64,000 bases of DNA, taken from Candidatus Limnocylindrales bacterium. Lineage in GTDB: Bacteria > Desulfobacterota > Binatia > UBA1149 > CAITLU01. Shown piece after piece: positions 52,338-61,096 of this stretch; within the stretch, counting starts at the first letter, position 1; every line of letters starts with the position of its first letter. Under the pieces are notes generated by a model, which was given only the letters and a program-made list of their open reading frames with translations, had not been told where the DNA came from and made no database searches. Position numbers and translations under genes: made by a program. The DNA is taken from assembly GCA_035571835.1 (NCBI GenBank), contig DATNBU010000039.1, forward strand, positions 124,001 through 188,000, read 5' to 3'.

Positions 52338-52593
52338 CCTCGTCGTCGTCGTCTTCGTCCAGATCGTCTTCGTCGAGGTCGTCGAGGTCGTCGTCGTCTT
52401 CGTCGAGATCGTCGTCGTCCTCGTCGTCGTCATCATCCTCGTCGTCGTCGTCGTCTTCGTCGAGATCGTCTTCCTCGACGTCGTCTTCATCGCCTCCCGG
52501 CGACGCGAAGAACTGCTGCGACTGCCCCACCGTAATCGCCGGCATCGCCATGCCAGGCACTACCTCTTCCGAAAACTCGCTCGATCCCGTCAT
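52279..52593 (-). CDS. Very acidic small protein between gspJ and gspK
   Basis: A 104-aa ORF. Residues 1-34 are ordinary (MTGSSEFSEEVVPGMAMPAI, TVGQSQQFFASPGG). Residues 35-103 are almost all Asp and Glu with a few Leu and Val, in irregular DLDEDDDD-type repeats. The ATG at 52593 has AGAGGA with 5-nt spacing, which supports translation. No signal peptide or TM segment is visible. It lies inside the gsp operon, and its 3' part overlaps the likely start of gspK in a different frame, which suggests coupled translation. It could bind Ca2+ or basic partners; no family is recognised. Confidence 0.6.
   Translation of the reverse strand: MTGSSEFSEEVVPGMAMPAITVGQSQQFFASPGGDEDDVEEDDLDEDDDDDEDDDDDEDDDDLDEDDDDLDDLDEDDLDEDDDDEDDDDEDDEDEEEDDEDDVK
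52290..52490. repeat. GTC/GAC-type low-complexity trinucleotide tract
   Basis: About 200 bp of near-continuous GTC/CTC/TTC triplets on plus (GAC/GAG/GAA on minus). It encodes the Asp/Glu run of the acidic ORF in one frame and a Thr/Arg-rich string in the gspK frame. Such tracts vary in length by slippage, and a change not divisible by three would shift one frame against the other. Confidence 0.85.
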
Positions 52594-52682
52594 GATTTCC
52601 TCTCTTCGTCTTTATGCGGAAGCGCCGCATGCAGGCGTTCCGTTTCCACTACATCCTGATTGCCGGAGGACGCCGCCGCCTT

Positions 52683-53525
52683 CTATCCTCCGCCTCCCGA
52701 GCAACGAAACTCGCCATCTGCATCCGCGATCTGGTTGAACGTGCCGACCATCACCGCCACTTCGTGGTAGAAGTCAGGACCTCCGACGGCCGACGGCTTG
52801 ACGTCGATGCGCACGGTCGCCGGCAGCTGGTCATCGTCGCTCGCGTCCCAGGTATCCAGCCACTCCTCGCTGTCACTCTCGCGCTGGTATGCGAACGTGA
52901 GCGACTCGACGTCGTAGAGAAGGATCGTCGAGATCGTGTCGTCCGGCAGGTCCTTGTCGAGTTTCTTGGTGCTCTGGTAGGCCGAAAACACCGGCCGTTC
53001 GCTCATGCGAAGCGTGCCGTCCTCGAGCCAGTAGCTGACGATCGCCATGCCGCTCGCGTCGGGCCGCTGCGGTGCGGTGGTGATGAACTCGAGGCGTTCG
53101 ACGTCGCCGTAGAAGAACGGCTCCGTCGAGCGCGCGCCGTCCTCGTCGTCCTCGCCGTCATCGTCGCCGCCTGAGTCGTCGTCCTCGTCGGTCGTCGTCG
53201 GCGTGTTGTTGTGACCGCCGGGATTGTCCTCGAAGCCGAGCTCGTCGTCATCTTTCTGCTTCGGCAGGCACAGCGGCGCCGCGGAGGCGATCTGCCGCGA
53301 GAGCACTTCGTTCGCCATGCGGTAGCGCCGGGCCTGCTCGGTGATGCGCTCGCCGGAGCCTGCCGAACGCGCGCCGAGCACGAGCACCCCGTAGATGCCG
53401 AGACTGACGAGCGCGAACACCGCCATCGCGATGATCAGCTCGAGCAGCGTAAAGCCGCGCTGACCGCGGCCTGCGCCGATACCCGGCGGCCGCGCGCTCG
53501 CGCAGGCCTGCTCAGAAGTCGGCAT
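52683..53525 (-). CDS. gspJ: Type II secretion system minor pseudopilin J
   Basis: A 280-aa pseudopilin. The leader ends GRGQRG, followed by FTLLELIIAMAVFALVSLGIYGVLVLG, the prepilin peptidase site and hydrophobic helix. The body includes RYRMANEVLSRQIASAAPL and GDVERLEFITT. A loop at about 105-135 carries an acidic insert (DEDDDSGGDDDGEDDEDGA), echoing the acidic ORF encoded next. The ATG at 53525 is used; it overlaps the gspI end by 14 bp. It is longer than typical GspJ (about 200 aa) because of the insert. Confidence 0.88.
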   Translation of the reverse strand: MPTSEQACASARPPGIGAGRGQRGFTLLELIIAMAVFALVSLGIYGVLVLGARSAGSGERITEQARRYRMANEVLSRQIASAAPLCLPKQKDDDELGFEDNPGGHNNTPTTTDEDDDSGGDDDGEDDEDGARSTEPFFYGDVERLEFITTAPQRPDASGMAIVSYWLEDGTLRMSERPVFSAYQSTKKLDKDLPDDTISTILLYDVESLTFAYQRESDSEEWLDTWDASDDDQLPATVRIDVKPSAVGGPDFYHEVAVMVGTFNQIADADGEFRCSGGGG

Positions 53526-53937
53526 CGCTCGATACCTCTCCGATGCGCGCCGTTTCGAGCAGGATCGTCTTCTCACCGAGCGGCGCCTGCCAGCGCACTT
53601 CGGCCTGGATCAGCCACAGGCCGAGCTCGCCGGTCGCCTTGTGCAGGTCGCTCTGGTCCTCCTTCTCGCCGACGAGCTCGCGCTCGATCGGTTGCGTGAC
53701 CACTTTCCAGTTGAACTGGCCTTCGCTGCCGGTGCGCTCGTTGGCCTCGAGCACGTCGCGCCACAGCTCCTCGTCGATCAGCGCGTTGGCGAGCACGGTG
53801 GCCTTGCTTTGGTGATCGGCCTCGCCGGCCAGGTTCATGCTGCCGCCGAAAAGCTCGAGCGCTGCGACGATGCCGATGGCCATGATCGATGCGGCGATCA
53901 TGACTTCGAGCAGCGTGAAGCCTTTCTGCAGTCTCAC
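53512..53937 (-). CDS. gspI: Type II secretion system minor pseudopilin I
   Basis: A 141-aa pseudopilin with leader VRLQKG and FTLLEVMIAASIMAIGIVAALELFGGSM after the cleavage site. The small body includes ADHQSKATVLANALIDEELW and LGLWLIQAEVRWQAPLGEKTILLETARI, matching GspI. The GTG at 53937 overlaps the gspH stop (GTGA), giving the usual short leader. With GspJ and GspK it should form the tip complex of the pseudopilus. Confidence 0.9.
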   Translation of the reverse strand: MRLQKGFTLLEVMIAASIMAIGIVAALELFGGSMNLAGEADHQSKATVLANALIDEELWRDVLEANERTGSEGQFNWKVVTQPIERELVGEKEDQSDLHKATGELGLWLIQAEVRWQAPLGEKTILLETARIGEVSSDADF

Positions 53938-54503
53938 GAATTGTCCTCGATGCGAACGCGTCCGATGAGCGGATCCAGAACGAGAGTGTAGGACTGCCGG
54001 CGATCGGCGGGCGTGAACTCGATCTCGACGCTTCCGCCTACCGACGAACCGGTGGGATAAAAATTGAAGCGGATCTCGTCGTCGCCTTCTCCTTCGCTGC
54101 CGCCCTTGATCTCGCCGAACTCGGCGAAGTCGGGCAGCTCGACGCGTGTCTCGATGCCTTCGACGCCGAACGCGCCGTCGTCGGGCCACACGATCAGCGC
54201 GGTCGGTTTTCGCGTGCTGACCGCACGCGCGGAAGCCTGCCGCGCCGCCGAAATGAACGCACGCACGGACCTTCGCACCGCGGCCTGACGCGAGCCGGCC
54301 TGCATGGCCGGCATCGCCATCATCGCAATGATGCCGATGATGACGACGACGATGATGATCTCGAGCAGCGTGAATCCGCGCGAGCCGGACCCGCGCCGTC
54401 GCGCCGGCGAAGCTGCCGCCAGCGGTCGAAAAGCGCCGCCGGCGGCTGCATGCTTCGCGGAATCAGTCGAGGTTGCTGATGTCAGCGCCGTCACCGTCAC
54501 CAC
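53934..54503 (-). CDS. gspH: Type II secretion system minor pseudopilin H
   Basis: A 189-aa protein in the frame used. The prepilin motif is GSRGFTLLEIIIVVVIIGIIAMMAMPAM at about residues 41-68. A GspH-like body follows (ARQASARAVSTRKPTALIVWPDDGAFGV ... LVLDPLIGRVRIEDNS). The N-terminal leader is unusually long (about 43 residues) if the GTG at 54503 is used, and that part overlaps gspG by 41 bp. No ATG/GTG/TTG occurs between the gspG stop and the cleavage motif, so the true start is uncertain. Confidence 0.85.
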   Translation of the reverse strand: MVTVTALTSATSTDSAKHAAAGGAFRPLAAASPARRRGSGSRGFTLLEIIIVVVIIGIIAMMAMPAMQAGSRQAAVRRSVRAFISAARQASARAVSTRKPTALIVWPDDGAFGVEGIETRVELPDFAEFGEIKGGSEGEGDDEIRFNFYPTGSSVGGSVEIEFTPADRRQSYTLVLDPLIGRVRIEDNS

Positions 54504-54927
54504 CCGGCCTGCCGTCGGCGCCCATGCTGAGAATTTCGTAGTCGTGACCGCCCTGCGGGCCGCGATACTGGTATTCGTGGTTCCAGGGGTCCTTCGGCAT
54601 CTTCTTCAGGTACGGCCCGTCCCACATTTCCATTCCGGATGGCGCGGTCAGCAGCGCGTTGAGCCCTTCCTGCTCGGACGGATAGCGACCGGTATCGAGC
54701 GCCATCGCATCGAGCGCCGTGGCGATGTTCGCGATCTGCAGCTTGGCGGTCTTGACGCGGGCCTTGGCGCCCTGCCGGAAGAAGTTCGGCGCAACGAGGG
54801 CCGCGAGCAGCCCGAGGATCACCATCACGACGAGCAGCTCGATCATCGTGAAGCCCGACTGCCGGCGCCGCCTGTCGTGGTCGTGTCTGTCGTCGTGTTG
54901 CTGGTGGTCGGTGTTTCGATTGGTCAT
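54463..54927 (-). CDS. gspG: Type II secretion system major pseudopilin G
   Basis: A 154-aa major pseudopilin. Leader ending RRRQSG, then FTMIELLVVMVILGLLAALVAPNFFRQGAKARVKTAKLQIANIATALDAMALDTGRYPSEQEGLNALL, a very well conserved GspG pattern. The C-terminal YEILSMGADGRPGGDGDGADISNLD holds the Ca2+-binding loop region. The leader is rich in His/Asp/Arg (NTDHQQHDDRHDHDRRRR), which is odd but lies before the cleavage site. The ATG at 54927 follows AGGAG with 6-nt spacing. Confidence 0.95.
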   Translation of the reverse strand: MTNRNTDHQQHDDRHDHDRRRRQSGFTMIELLVVMVILGLLAALVAPNFFRQGAKARVKTAKLQIANIATALDAMALDTGRYPSEQEGLNALLTAPSGMEMWDGPYLKKMPKDPWNHEYQYRGPQGGHDYEILSMGADGRPGGDGDGADISNLD

Positions 54928-55001
54928 GTGTTCTCCTGTGCCGGCCGGCGGCTGTCCCTTTCCGGCGTTTCCGAATGCCGGCGTGCGTGCGCGGACGGCG
55001 T

Positions 55002-56234
55002 TCACTTGATGGCCTCGTTGACGCTGAATACCGCCGAGACCATCGCCCAGACGATGAACCCTGTGACGGCGCCCATGACGACCAGCACGAGCGGGCTGAT
55101 CAGCGCCATCGTGCGCGCGATCGCATGGCTGACTTCGCTGTCGTAGTGGTCGCTGACGACGATCAGCATGTCGTCGAGGCGCCCGGTTTCTTCGCCGACG
55201 CCGACCATCTGCAGCGCGAGCGGCGGGAATATTTTTGCTTTCTCGAGCGGGCCGGAAAGGCCTTTGCCTTCGCTGACCTCGCGCTGGACGACCGCGAGCG
55301 CGCGCGTGATGATGACGTTGGCGACGACGGCGCGCACGATCTCGAGGGCCTGGATCAGCGGAACGCCGCTTTTGAGCATCGTGCCGAGTGTGCGCGCGAA
55401 GCGCGCAACCTGAAGCTTGCGCACCAGATCGCCGACGACCGGCGCCGCGAGCTTGAAACGATCGAACCGCTCGCGTCCCGCCGGAGTCGCAAGCCAGCGG
55501 CGCACTCCGTACCAGATGCCCCCGATGACGAGCGCAATCACCCACCAGTAGCCGATCACGAAGTCGCTGATCCCCATCACGAAGCGCGTCGGCGCCGGCA
55601 TCGCCGTGCCGAGATCCGCGAAGATGTCGGCAAACTTCGGGAGCACGAATGTCAGCATGATGATGATCGCGCCGCTCGCCGTGGTGGCGAGGATGATCGG
55701 ATAGACCATCGCCGACTTGATCTCTTCGCGCGTCTTCTCGCTGCTCTCGAGGTACTCGGCGAGCCGCTCGAGGACGGTCTCGACGACGCCGCCGACTTCG
55801 CCGGCCCGAACCATGTTGACGTAAAGCGGAGGAAAGACGTCGGGGAACTCGCCGAGCGCCTGCGAGAGCGAACGGCCTTCCTGCACGCGCCCGAGAATCT
55901 CGCTGACCATGCGCTTGAGCGTCGCGTTCTCGGTCAGCGACGAAAGGCTACCGAGGCTGCGGTCGAGCGGCAGGCCGGCGTGCAGCAGTGTCGACAGCTC
56001 GCGTGTGAACAGCATCAGGTCGCGGCCGCGCACTTTCTGCGCGCGGCGCCACGGCAGCTCGAAATTGAGCGACAGTGCGCGGCGGGCCTTGGAGGCCGAG
56101 CCCTCGGATACCGACAGTGGCAGGTGGCCCTGGGCGCGCAGCATCGAGACCACGGCGGCCTCGCCGCTCGCTTCCATGCTGCCTTCGACCACCCGGCCGT
56201 CTCGGGTCGAAGCCCGGTATGCGTATGCCGTCAT
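55002..56234 (-). CDS. gspF: Type II secretion system inner-membrane platform protein F
   Basis: A 410-aa GspF/PilC. AYRASTRDGRVVEGSMEASGEAAVVSMLRAQGHLPLSV opens the protein. Two T2SSF domains (about 75-200 and 275-395) include LMLFTRELSTLLHAGLPLDRSL and ARFARTLGTMLKSGVPLIQALEI, with three TM segments. The ATG at 56234 has GGAG nearby; the frame upstream is a shadow. It is the first gsp gene on this strand. The usual partner gspE is not upstream, where 201 bp without a gene precede a glycosyltransferase gene. Confidence 0.95.
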   Translation of the reverse strand: MTAYAYRASTRDGRVVEGSMEASGEAAVVSMLRAQGHLPLSVSEGSASKARRALSLNFELPWRRAQKVRGRDLMLFTRELSTLLHAGLPLDRSLGSLSSLTENATLKRMVSEILGRVQEGRSLSQALGEFPDVFPPLYVNMVRAGEVGGVVETVLERLAEYLESSEKTREEIKSAMVYPIILATTASGAIIIMLTFVLPKFADIFADLGTAMPAPTRFVMGISDFVIGYWWVIALVIGGIWYGVRRWLATPAGRERFDRFKLAAPVVGDLVRKLQVARFARTLGTMLKSGVPLIQALEIVRAVVANVIITRALAVVQREVSEGKGLSGPLEKAKIFPPLALQMVGVGEETGRLDDMLIVVSDHYDSEVSHAIARTMALISPLVLVVMGAVTGFIVWAMVSAVFSVNEAIK

Positions 56235-56435
56235 GCCTCTCCAGCGAACCCTTTCGACGCGCCCCGCGGCGCGCACCCGACATCCCCATCCATCTTCATC
56301 GTGCGCTTCATCGTGCTCCTGCACAGGAAGCGGGAATGGAACGCGGCATCATATACATCGACGGAATCGCTGGCCACGCGGCCCGCTCGCACGAACGCGT
56401 GCCGTCAGTGTCTGCCACAATCGGGTCACGGCGGG

Positions 56436-57695
56436 TCATGGACGATCGGCGATTCCGATTGCTTCAACCACTTGCCGCCAGCCGGCCCGAAAAGCGCCTT
56501 CCGCCCGATCCAGCGCGTGAAGACGGGACGCTTTGCGAGACGATACCGCAGGAGCAGCGCCGGCGAGCCGGCGTTCGAGCGCATGTGCCAGTCCAGCGGC
56601 GTCGCCGCGCGGCACGACTTCGTTGCCCTCGCCCTCCGGGCCGATCTGTTCGGGCAGGCCTCCGGCATCGCTGACGATGCACGGCACCCCCAGCGACCGG
56701 GCGATCGGTACGAGTCCGCTCTGTGACGCCGCGACATGGGCCAGCACGAGGACCTCGGCTCTGCTAAGGAATGACACGAGCTCCTGGTCTTCAAGATACC
56801 GGTCTACAATGCGAATCGTCGCATCCACATCGGCGATCTTCCGCACTTCGCGGCGTTCGCGGCCGGCGAGGTACGATTCGCCGGCGACGACGAGAACCGC
56901 ATCGGCCGGGCGCCAGGCGGCTTTCCAGGCCTGCAGAAGAACAGCCGTTCCCTTGTACGACCGCGTGTGACCGGCGGCCGCGACGATGCGCCTCGACGGG
57001 GGAAGGTCGTCGAGCTCCGGCAGCCCGGCCTCATCCTCTGTTGTCTGTTTCATGTCCCCTGTCGTGCGCATCCGATCCGGCGCGGACCTCGCCGCCCGAG
57101 CTGCGACCGCGTCGAGAAGGCCTTCCGGGAGCAGACACGGCAGCGGGACCACTTCGAGGAGCTGACGGCGGTCCGAAGCGCTCGGGCCGGTCTTCCGGCC
57201 GAGGAGCGCCCGTGCGGCCTGCCGTTCCGACTCGCTGTGGAAAACGATCCGGCCGCATCGGCCAAGCACGGCGCGGGCAGCAACCGCCGAACCAGCGACC
57301 GGCTCATGCGGCAGCGCGTTGTGACAGATCGCAACCAGCCGTTGCCGATCGATGCCGGCCGTTGCCACGAAGAGCGCCGGCGCCACGACCGGATGCCACC
57401 ACTGCAGCACGACGAGCGCGCGCGACGCCGCGAGCAGCCGCCTCAACTCGAACCAGCTGGCGGGGCGCAGCACGTCGAGCATCTCTTCGCACCACGGCGG
57501 CACGTGCGTGCCGGATCGCTGGCTGCGCCCGGGAAACAACAACGCGGGATAGAGCCGCCGGTATGAAACCGCCGCTGCCGAAAGCCCCTCGGCGTGGAGC
57601 GCTTCGACGAGGCGCGCCGTGTGCTGCGAAATTCCTCCCCGCAGCGGCGGCGCGGGCCCGACGATCACGACATCGGCAAGCGCGAGCGCGCTCAC
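56436..57695 (-). CDS. Family 4 (GT-B fold) glycosyltransferase
   Basis: A 419-aa GT-B-type glycosyltransferase. An N-terminal glycine-rich loop (VIVGPAPPLRGGISQHTARLVEAL) is followed by IVAAAGHTRSYKGTAVLLQAWKAAW and the C-terminal nucleotide-sugar part (FLSRAEVLVLAHVAASQSGLVPIARSLGVPCIVSDAGGLPEQI), the GT4 EX7E-like region with some substitution. It is probably cytosolic, building a surface glycan or lipid-linked oligosaccharide. The ATG overlaps the stop of the large membrane-protein gene (ATGA), so it is the last of a four-gene unit. Confidence 0.85.
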   Translation of the reverse strand: MSALALADVVIVGPAPPLRGGISQHTARLVEALHAEGLSAAAVSYRRLYPALLFPGRSQRSGTHVPPWCEEMLDVLRPASWFELRRLLAASRALVVLQWWHPVVAPALFVATAGIDRQRLVAICHNALPHEPVAGSAVAARAVLGRCGRIVFHSESERQAARALLGRKTGPSASDRRQLLEVVPLPCLLPEGLLDAVAARAARSAPDRMRTTGDMKQTTEDEAGLPELDDLPPSRRIVAAAGHTRSYKGTAVLLQAWKAAWRPADAVLVVAGESYLAGRERREVRKIADVDATIRIVDRYLEDQELVSFLSRAEVLVLAHVAASQSGLVPIARSLGVPCIVSDAGGLPEQIGPEGEGNEVVPRGDAAGLAHALERRLAGAAPAVSSRKASRLHALDRAEGAFRAGWRQVVEAIGIADRP

Positions 57696-60600
57696 CTGTC
57701 GGGCCGTCCGTCACTGTGCTGCTGCTCGGAACTCTGCCTCTGCTCGCCGCTTTGCCGCTGCTCGACGGTGGCCGGCTGCCGGACGGCGGGCAACTGCTCG
57801 CGATCGACGGCGGCGAGCTCCGAGATCTTGTCGCGCGCCGCCTGGTCGAACGGATGATCGCGAATCCACACGCGAAGCGCGGTGCGTGCGGCTTCGATCG
57901 CATCGTGGGCGCCGCTCGAGCCGCGGCGGGCGATCGCGATCGCGATGTCAGCCCGCGCCAGCACCGGCCAGTTGCGATCGGCATCGTCCTTCTGCGCAAG
58001 TGCGAGTGATTTCTCCGCGAGCGACGGGAGATGAAGATCGCTCAACGCATACGCGATGATCGTCCACGAGTCGCCGTACAACGGATCGATGCTGGCGGCG
58101 CCGAGTGCTTTCCAGATCGCCGCGAGCGGATGTCCTGCGCGCCGGTCCGACCACGCCGCCGCGCCCACGGCCCACGCACTGTGCGAATCGGCGCGCACCG
58201 CGGCGCGAAACGCTGCGCGCGCCGCCTTGCGCGTGGCTTTCGCACCATCGGCGTCGCCGCTTGCGGCCAGGGCCTCGGCGCGACGGTCCTTGGCAAAGCC
58301 GAGATCGAGCCATGCTTCGGCGAGCGCCGGCTCGCGCACGGTCGCTTCCTCGAACAGCGGAATATCGGCGTCGCCGCCGCGGTCGCGAAGTGCGGTCGAT
58401 GCCAGCGCGACCAGCGGCCGGCCGCTCGCCGGCAACGCAGCCGCAAGCGCGAGCAGATCGGTAGTGGGAACTTCCAGCTGCGGCGTTCGTGCGGTGCGCA
58501 CCGACGGCCAGCCCGCTGCGCACGTCGAACGGTCTCCGAGCACGCGCACATCCGCCAGCGAAACCGGACTGCCGATCAGCGATCGCACGCGAACGGCGAT
58601 GCTCGAGCGCTCGGTCGACGCGTCGACGCCGACTACGACCGGCACGCCGTGATGGGCGGCCGCTCGCACCACGCGATCGTCGACGGCGATCTCGAGGACG
58701 TCGCGGCGCTCGTGCGGAAGATGGGGAATGACGGCCACCGCCGAAAAGCGGCACGCAACCCCGGCGTCGAGTGTGATCATGACGTCGGCGGGAACGTCTT
58801 CCCACGGCGAAGGTCCTTCGAGCCAGATCGGAAGAGGCGCCGGCTGCACGAACCGCGGCGGCACGTCGTACGAAACGATCGCGCCGGGAGCGTCGGCGGC
58901 GCTTGCGAGAATGCCGGCGGGCTCGGGCATGACTTCGGGCGCCGTCAGTGCGAACGGGCGAAGCCACGGCAGCGACGACGCATCGCCTTCCGGCGGAGGC
59001 TGCGCGCGCGGCAGCGCGTTCTCGCGTCCGGGCTCGAGCTCCGCGACGAAATAGTCGCGCGTTTCGAGAACGATCGACCACGCACCGGTCAGGCCCGCAC
59101 GCGCGCTCGCGGGCGTACGGCTCCACCACGTGCCGCTGCAACCCGGCGTGCCCGCAGCGCAGCGAACCTCGGAGTCCCGATCCGCGGCGCGCGCGGCGGA
59201 GAACGCTTCGGGACCGAAGCGCGCCATCCATGCGCGCTCGTTGCTGCTCGAAACGAGCGTGCGCGGCAGCACTGCCCAGCGCACGCCGTAGTGGTGTGCG
59301 ATGCGATCGCGCTCGATCAGGCTGGTGGTCCTCGCAAAGAACGTCGCACGATCGCGAAGACGCTCGTACGCGCCGCGTTCGCCGGTCGAAAAAACCAGCG
59401 TGCCGCGTTCGGAGAACGCGACGACCGGCTTGCCCGAAATCGCAGGCACCAGCTCGGAAAAATTCGGCGGCGCGAGCACGGCGCTGCGGCCCGGCTGCGA
59501 GGCGAGAAACTCGTAAACGCGAAGCGCGGACGCGGTCGGCGCTCCCGGCGGCGGCGCGGGATGCTCGTGCATGTCGCGCCTGAGCCGGTCGCCGGCGGTG
59601 GCCGCGGCCACGATCACAACCGATGCGACGAACAGGCCCGCAGCGAGCGGCCGCTCGCGCCGGCGCGCGTCGACGACCAGGAAGACCGCCGCATAACCGA
59701 GTGCCGGCGCGACCGGCACCAGCCATCCGAGCCGGTAGAGCATCCACGGCACCCAGAGCTTTCCAGCCAGTGCGGCGAGGCCCGGTACGAACAGCAGAAG
59801 CGCCGGAACGACCGTCGTTGCCAGCAGCATGCGCGCCGAATCGTCGTAGCGACGCCGGCGCCACGCGATCACGAGCGCGACGACGACAAACAGCGAGACC
59901 GGCCCGAACGCCGCGCCGGGATGCACGATCCATCCCGGCCCGACGTCGCCGAGCAGACGGTTGAGCGAAAGGTGCGCGCGCACGACCGGGTTGTCGCGCG
60001 TCGCGAGCGAAATTCCCTGTTCCCCGAACGTCGAAGAGAGAATCAGCGCCTGGGCGAGCGGATAAAGCGCCGCCACCGCGAGTGCGACGGCAACGCCCGC
60101 ATTGCGCCGCAGCCACGCCGGTGTCTCGACGCCGAGACGCGCGAGCACGGCAACGGCGCACACGAACATTGCCATCGTGTAGACGAGGCTGTGCACGGAG
60201 ACCGTGGCGAGCGCGATGCATGCGACCGCAAGCGCGGCCGGCCGCCGGTCGGTCGGCTCTACGTCGTAGTCGTCTTCGCGCAGGCTCGAATCGAGAACGA
60301 CGGCAATCAGCACCGGCGCCAGCACGAACGCGGCGACCAGCTTGTCCTGGTAGCCGCGCACGAACAGCGGCAGCGCATCCGTGCCCCAGATCCATGCGGC
60401 GGTCATCACGACGGTGGCCGTCGCGAGCTGGCGCGCACGCGCGCGGTGGCCGAACAGCGCACGCGCAAGCGCCGCCTGCGCCGACACCACCATCACACAC
60501 GTGAATCCGGCGAGCGGACCGGCCTGGATCTTCCATGCGGGCTCGCCGGAAAGCGACGCGACGAGTGCCTGCAGCATCAGCCAGACGCTCCACAGGAAAC

Positions 60601-61087
60601 GAGGATGCACCGCCGAAGCGTTGGTCTGCGGATCCGGCGACAGCGCCAACTGCGCGAAGTCGAAATGCCCGCCCGAAATCCAGCCGCTGACGAACGACAG
60701 ATCCCACCAGTCGTCCACGTTCGCGCCGCTGTAGCGGAGCGTGGCCGGCAGCAGCACGGCGATCGCAAGCGCGAAGCATACGATCTCCGGCGTCGATGCG
60801 TCTTCGTCCCGGAGCAGGCTTTCGGGATCGCGCGCCGTGCGCCGGATGGCCGCGACGAGCAGCACGGCGAGTCCCGCGCCCGCGGCAATCGTCGCCGCAG
60901 CGACCGGCGCTCCGCTGACGTAAACCGGAAGCAGCACGAGCGACAGCAACGCGAGCGACAGGGCCGCTTCGACCGCGAGCACCCCGGTTCCCCACGGCCC
61001 GCGCGCGACCTGGAAGACGCGATGAAGAATCGCCCCGGGCAGCCACGCGAGCACCACGAGCAGCACAATGGCGATCGCCTGCATCAA
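57692..61087 (-). CDS. Large polytopic membrane protein with repeat-helical C-terminal domain
   Basis: A 1131-aa protein. Residues about 1-510 hold 12-14 TM segments. After TM3-4 a loop reads GANVDDWWDLSFVSGW with paired Asp, resembling the catalytic first loop of GT-C enzymes. Residues about 520-900 form a large extracytoplasmic region of beta-type sequence with several Cys. Residues about 930-1090 are TPR-like helices (ALAEAWLDLGFAKDRRAEALAASGDADGAKATRKAARAAFRAAVRADS). A Gln/Ser-rich tail ends the protein. It may be an oligosaccharyl- or glycosyltransferase with a substrate-recognition domain; no family is certain. The very long antisense frames here are GC-driven shadows. Confidence 0.75.
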   Translation of the reverse strand: MMQAIAIVLLVVLAWLPGAILHRVFQVARGPWGTGVLAVEAALSLALLSLVLLPVYVSGAPVAAATIAAGAGLAVLLVAAIRRTARDPESLLRDEDASTPEIVCFALAIAVLLPATLRYSGANVDDWWDLSFVSGWISGGHFDFAQLALSPDPQTNASAVHPRFLWSVWLMLQALVASLSGEPAWKIQAGPLAGFTCVMVVSAQAALARALFGHRARARQLATATVVMTAAWIWGTDALPLFVRGYQDKLVAAFVLAPVLIAVVLDSSLREDDYDVEPTDRRPAALAVACIALATVSVHSLVYTMAMFVCAVAVLARLGVETPAWLRRNAGVAVALAVAALYPLAQALILSSTFGEQGISLATRDNPVVRAHLSLNRLLGDVGPGWIVHPGAAFGPVSLFVVVALVIAWRRRRYDDSARMLLATTVVPALLLFVPGLAALAGKLWVPWMLYRLGWLVPVAPALGYAAVFLVVDARRRERPLAAGLFVASVVIVAAATAGDRLRRDMHEHPAPPPGAPTASALRVYEFLASQPGRSAVLAPPNFSELVPAISGKPVVAFSERGTLVFSTGERGAYERLRDRATFFARTTSLIERDRIAHHYGVRWAVLPRTLVSSSNERAWMARFGPEAFSAARAADRDSEVRCAAGTPGCSGTWWSRTPASARAGLTGAWSIVLETRDYFVAELEPGRENALPRAQPPPEGDASSLPWLRPFALTAPEVMPEPAGILASAADAPGAIVSYDVPPRFVQPAPLPIWLEGPSPWEDVPADVMITLDAGVACRFSAVAVIPHLPHERRDVLEIAVDDRVVRAAAHHGVPVVVGVDASTERSSIAVRVRSLIGSPVSLADVRVLGDRSTCAAGWPSVRTARTPQLEVPTTDLLALAAALPASGRPLVALASTALRDRGGDADIPLFEEATVREPALAEAWLDLGFAKDRRAEALAASGDADGAKATRKAARAAFRAAVRADSHSAWAVGAAAWSDRRAGHPLAAIWKALGAASIDPLYGDSWTIIAYALSDLHLPSLAEKSLALAQKDDADRNWPVLARADIAIAIARRGSSGAHDAIEAARTALRVWIRDHPFDQAARDKISELAAVDREQLPAVRQPATVEQRQSGEQRQSSEQQHSDGRPDR

Positions 61088-61096
61088 GGCCGCTTC

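Noticed and set aside
52338-52490. A natural Thr/Arg-rich N-terminal domain for gspK
   Set aside because: This stretch is the GAC-type repeat read out of phase; the acidic ORF has a proper ribosome-binding site in the other frame, so the Thr run is more likely untranslated in that frame or at most a leader.
57050-57075. A third GGGGACA-like motif inside the GT4 gene
   Set aside because: Only the GGGGACA core matches, the context differs from the two paired elements and it is in coding sequence, so chance is likely.
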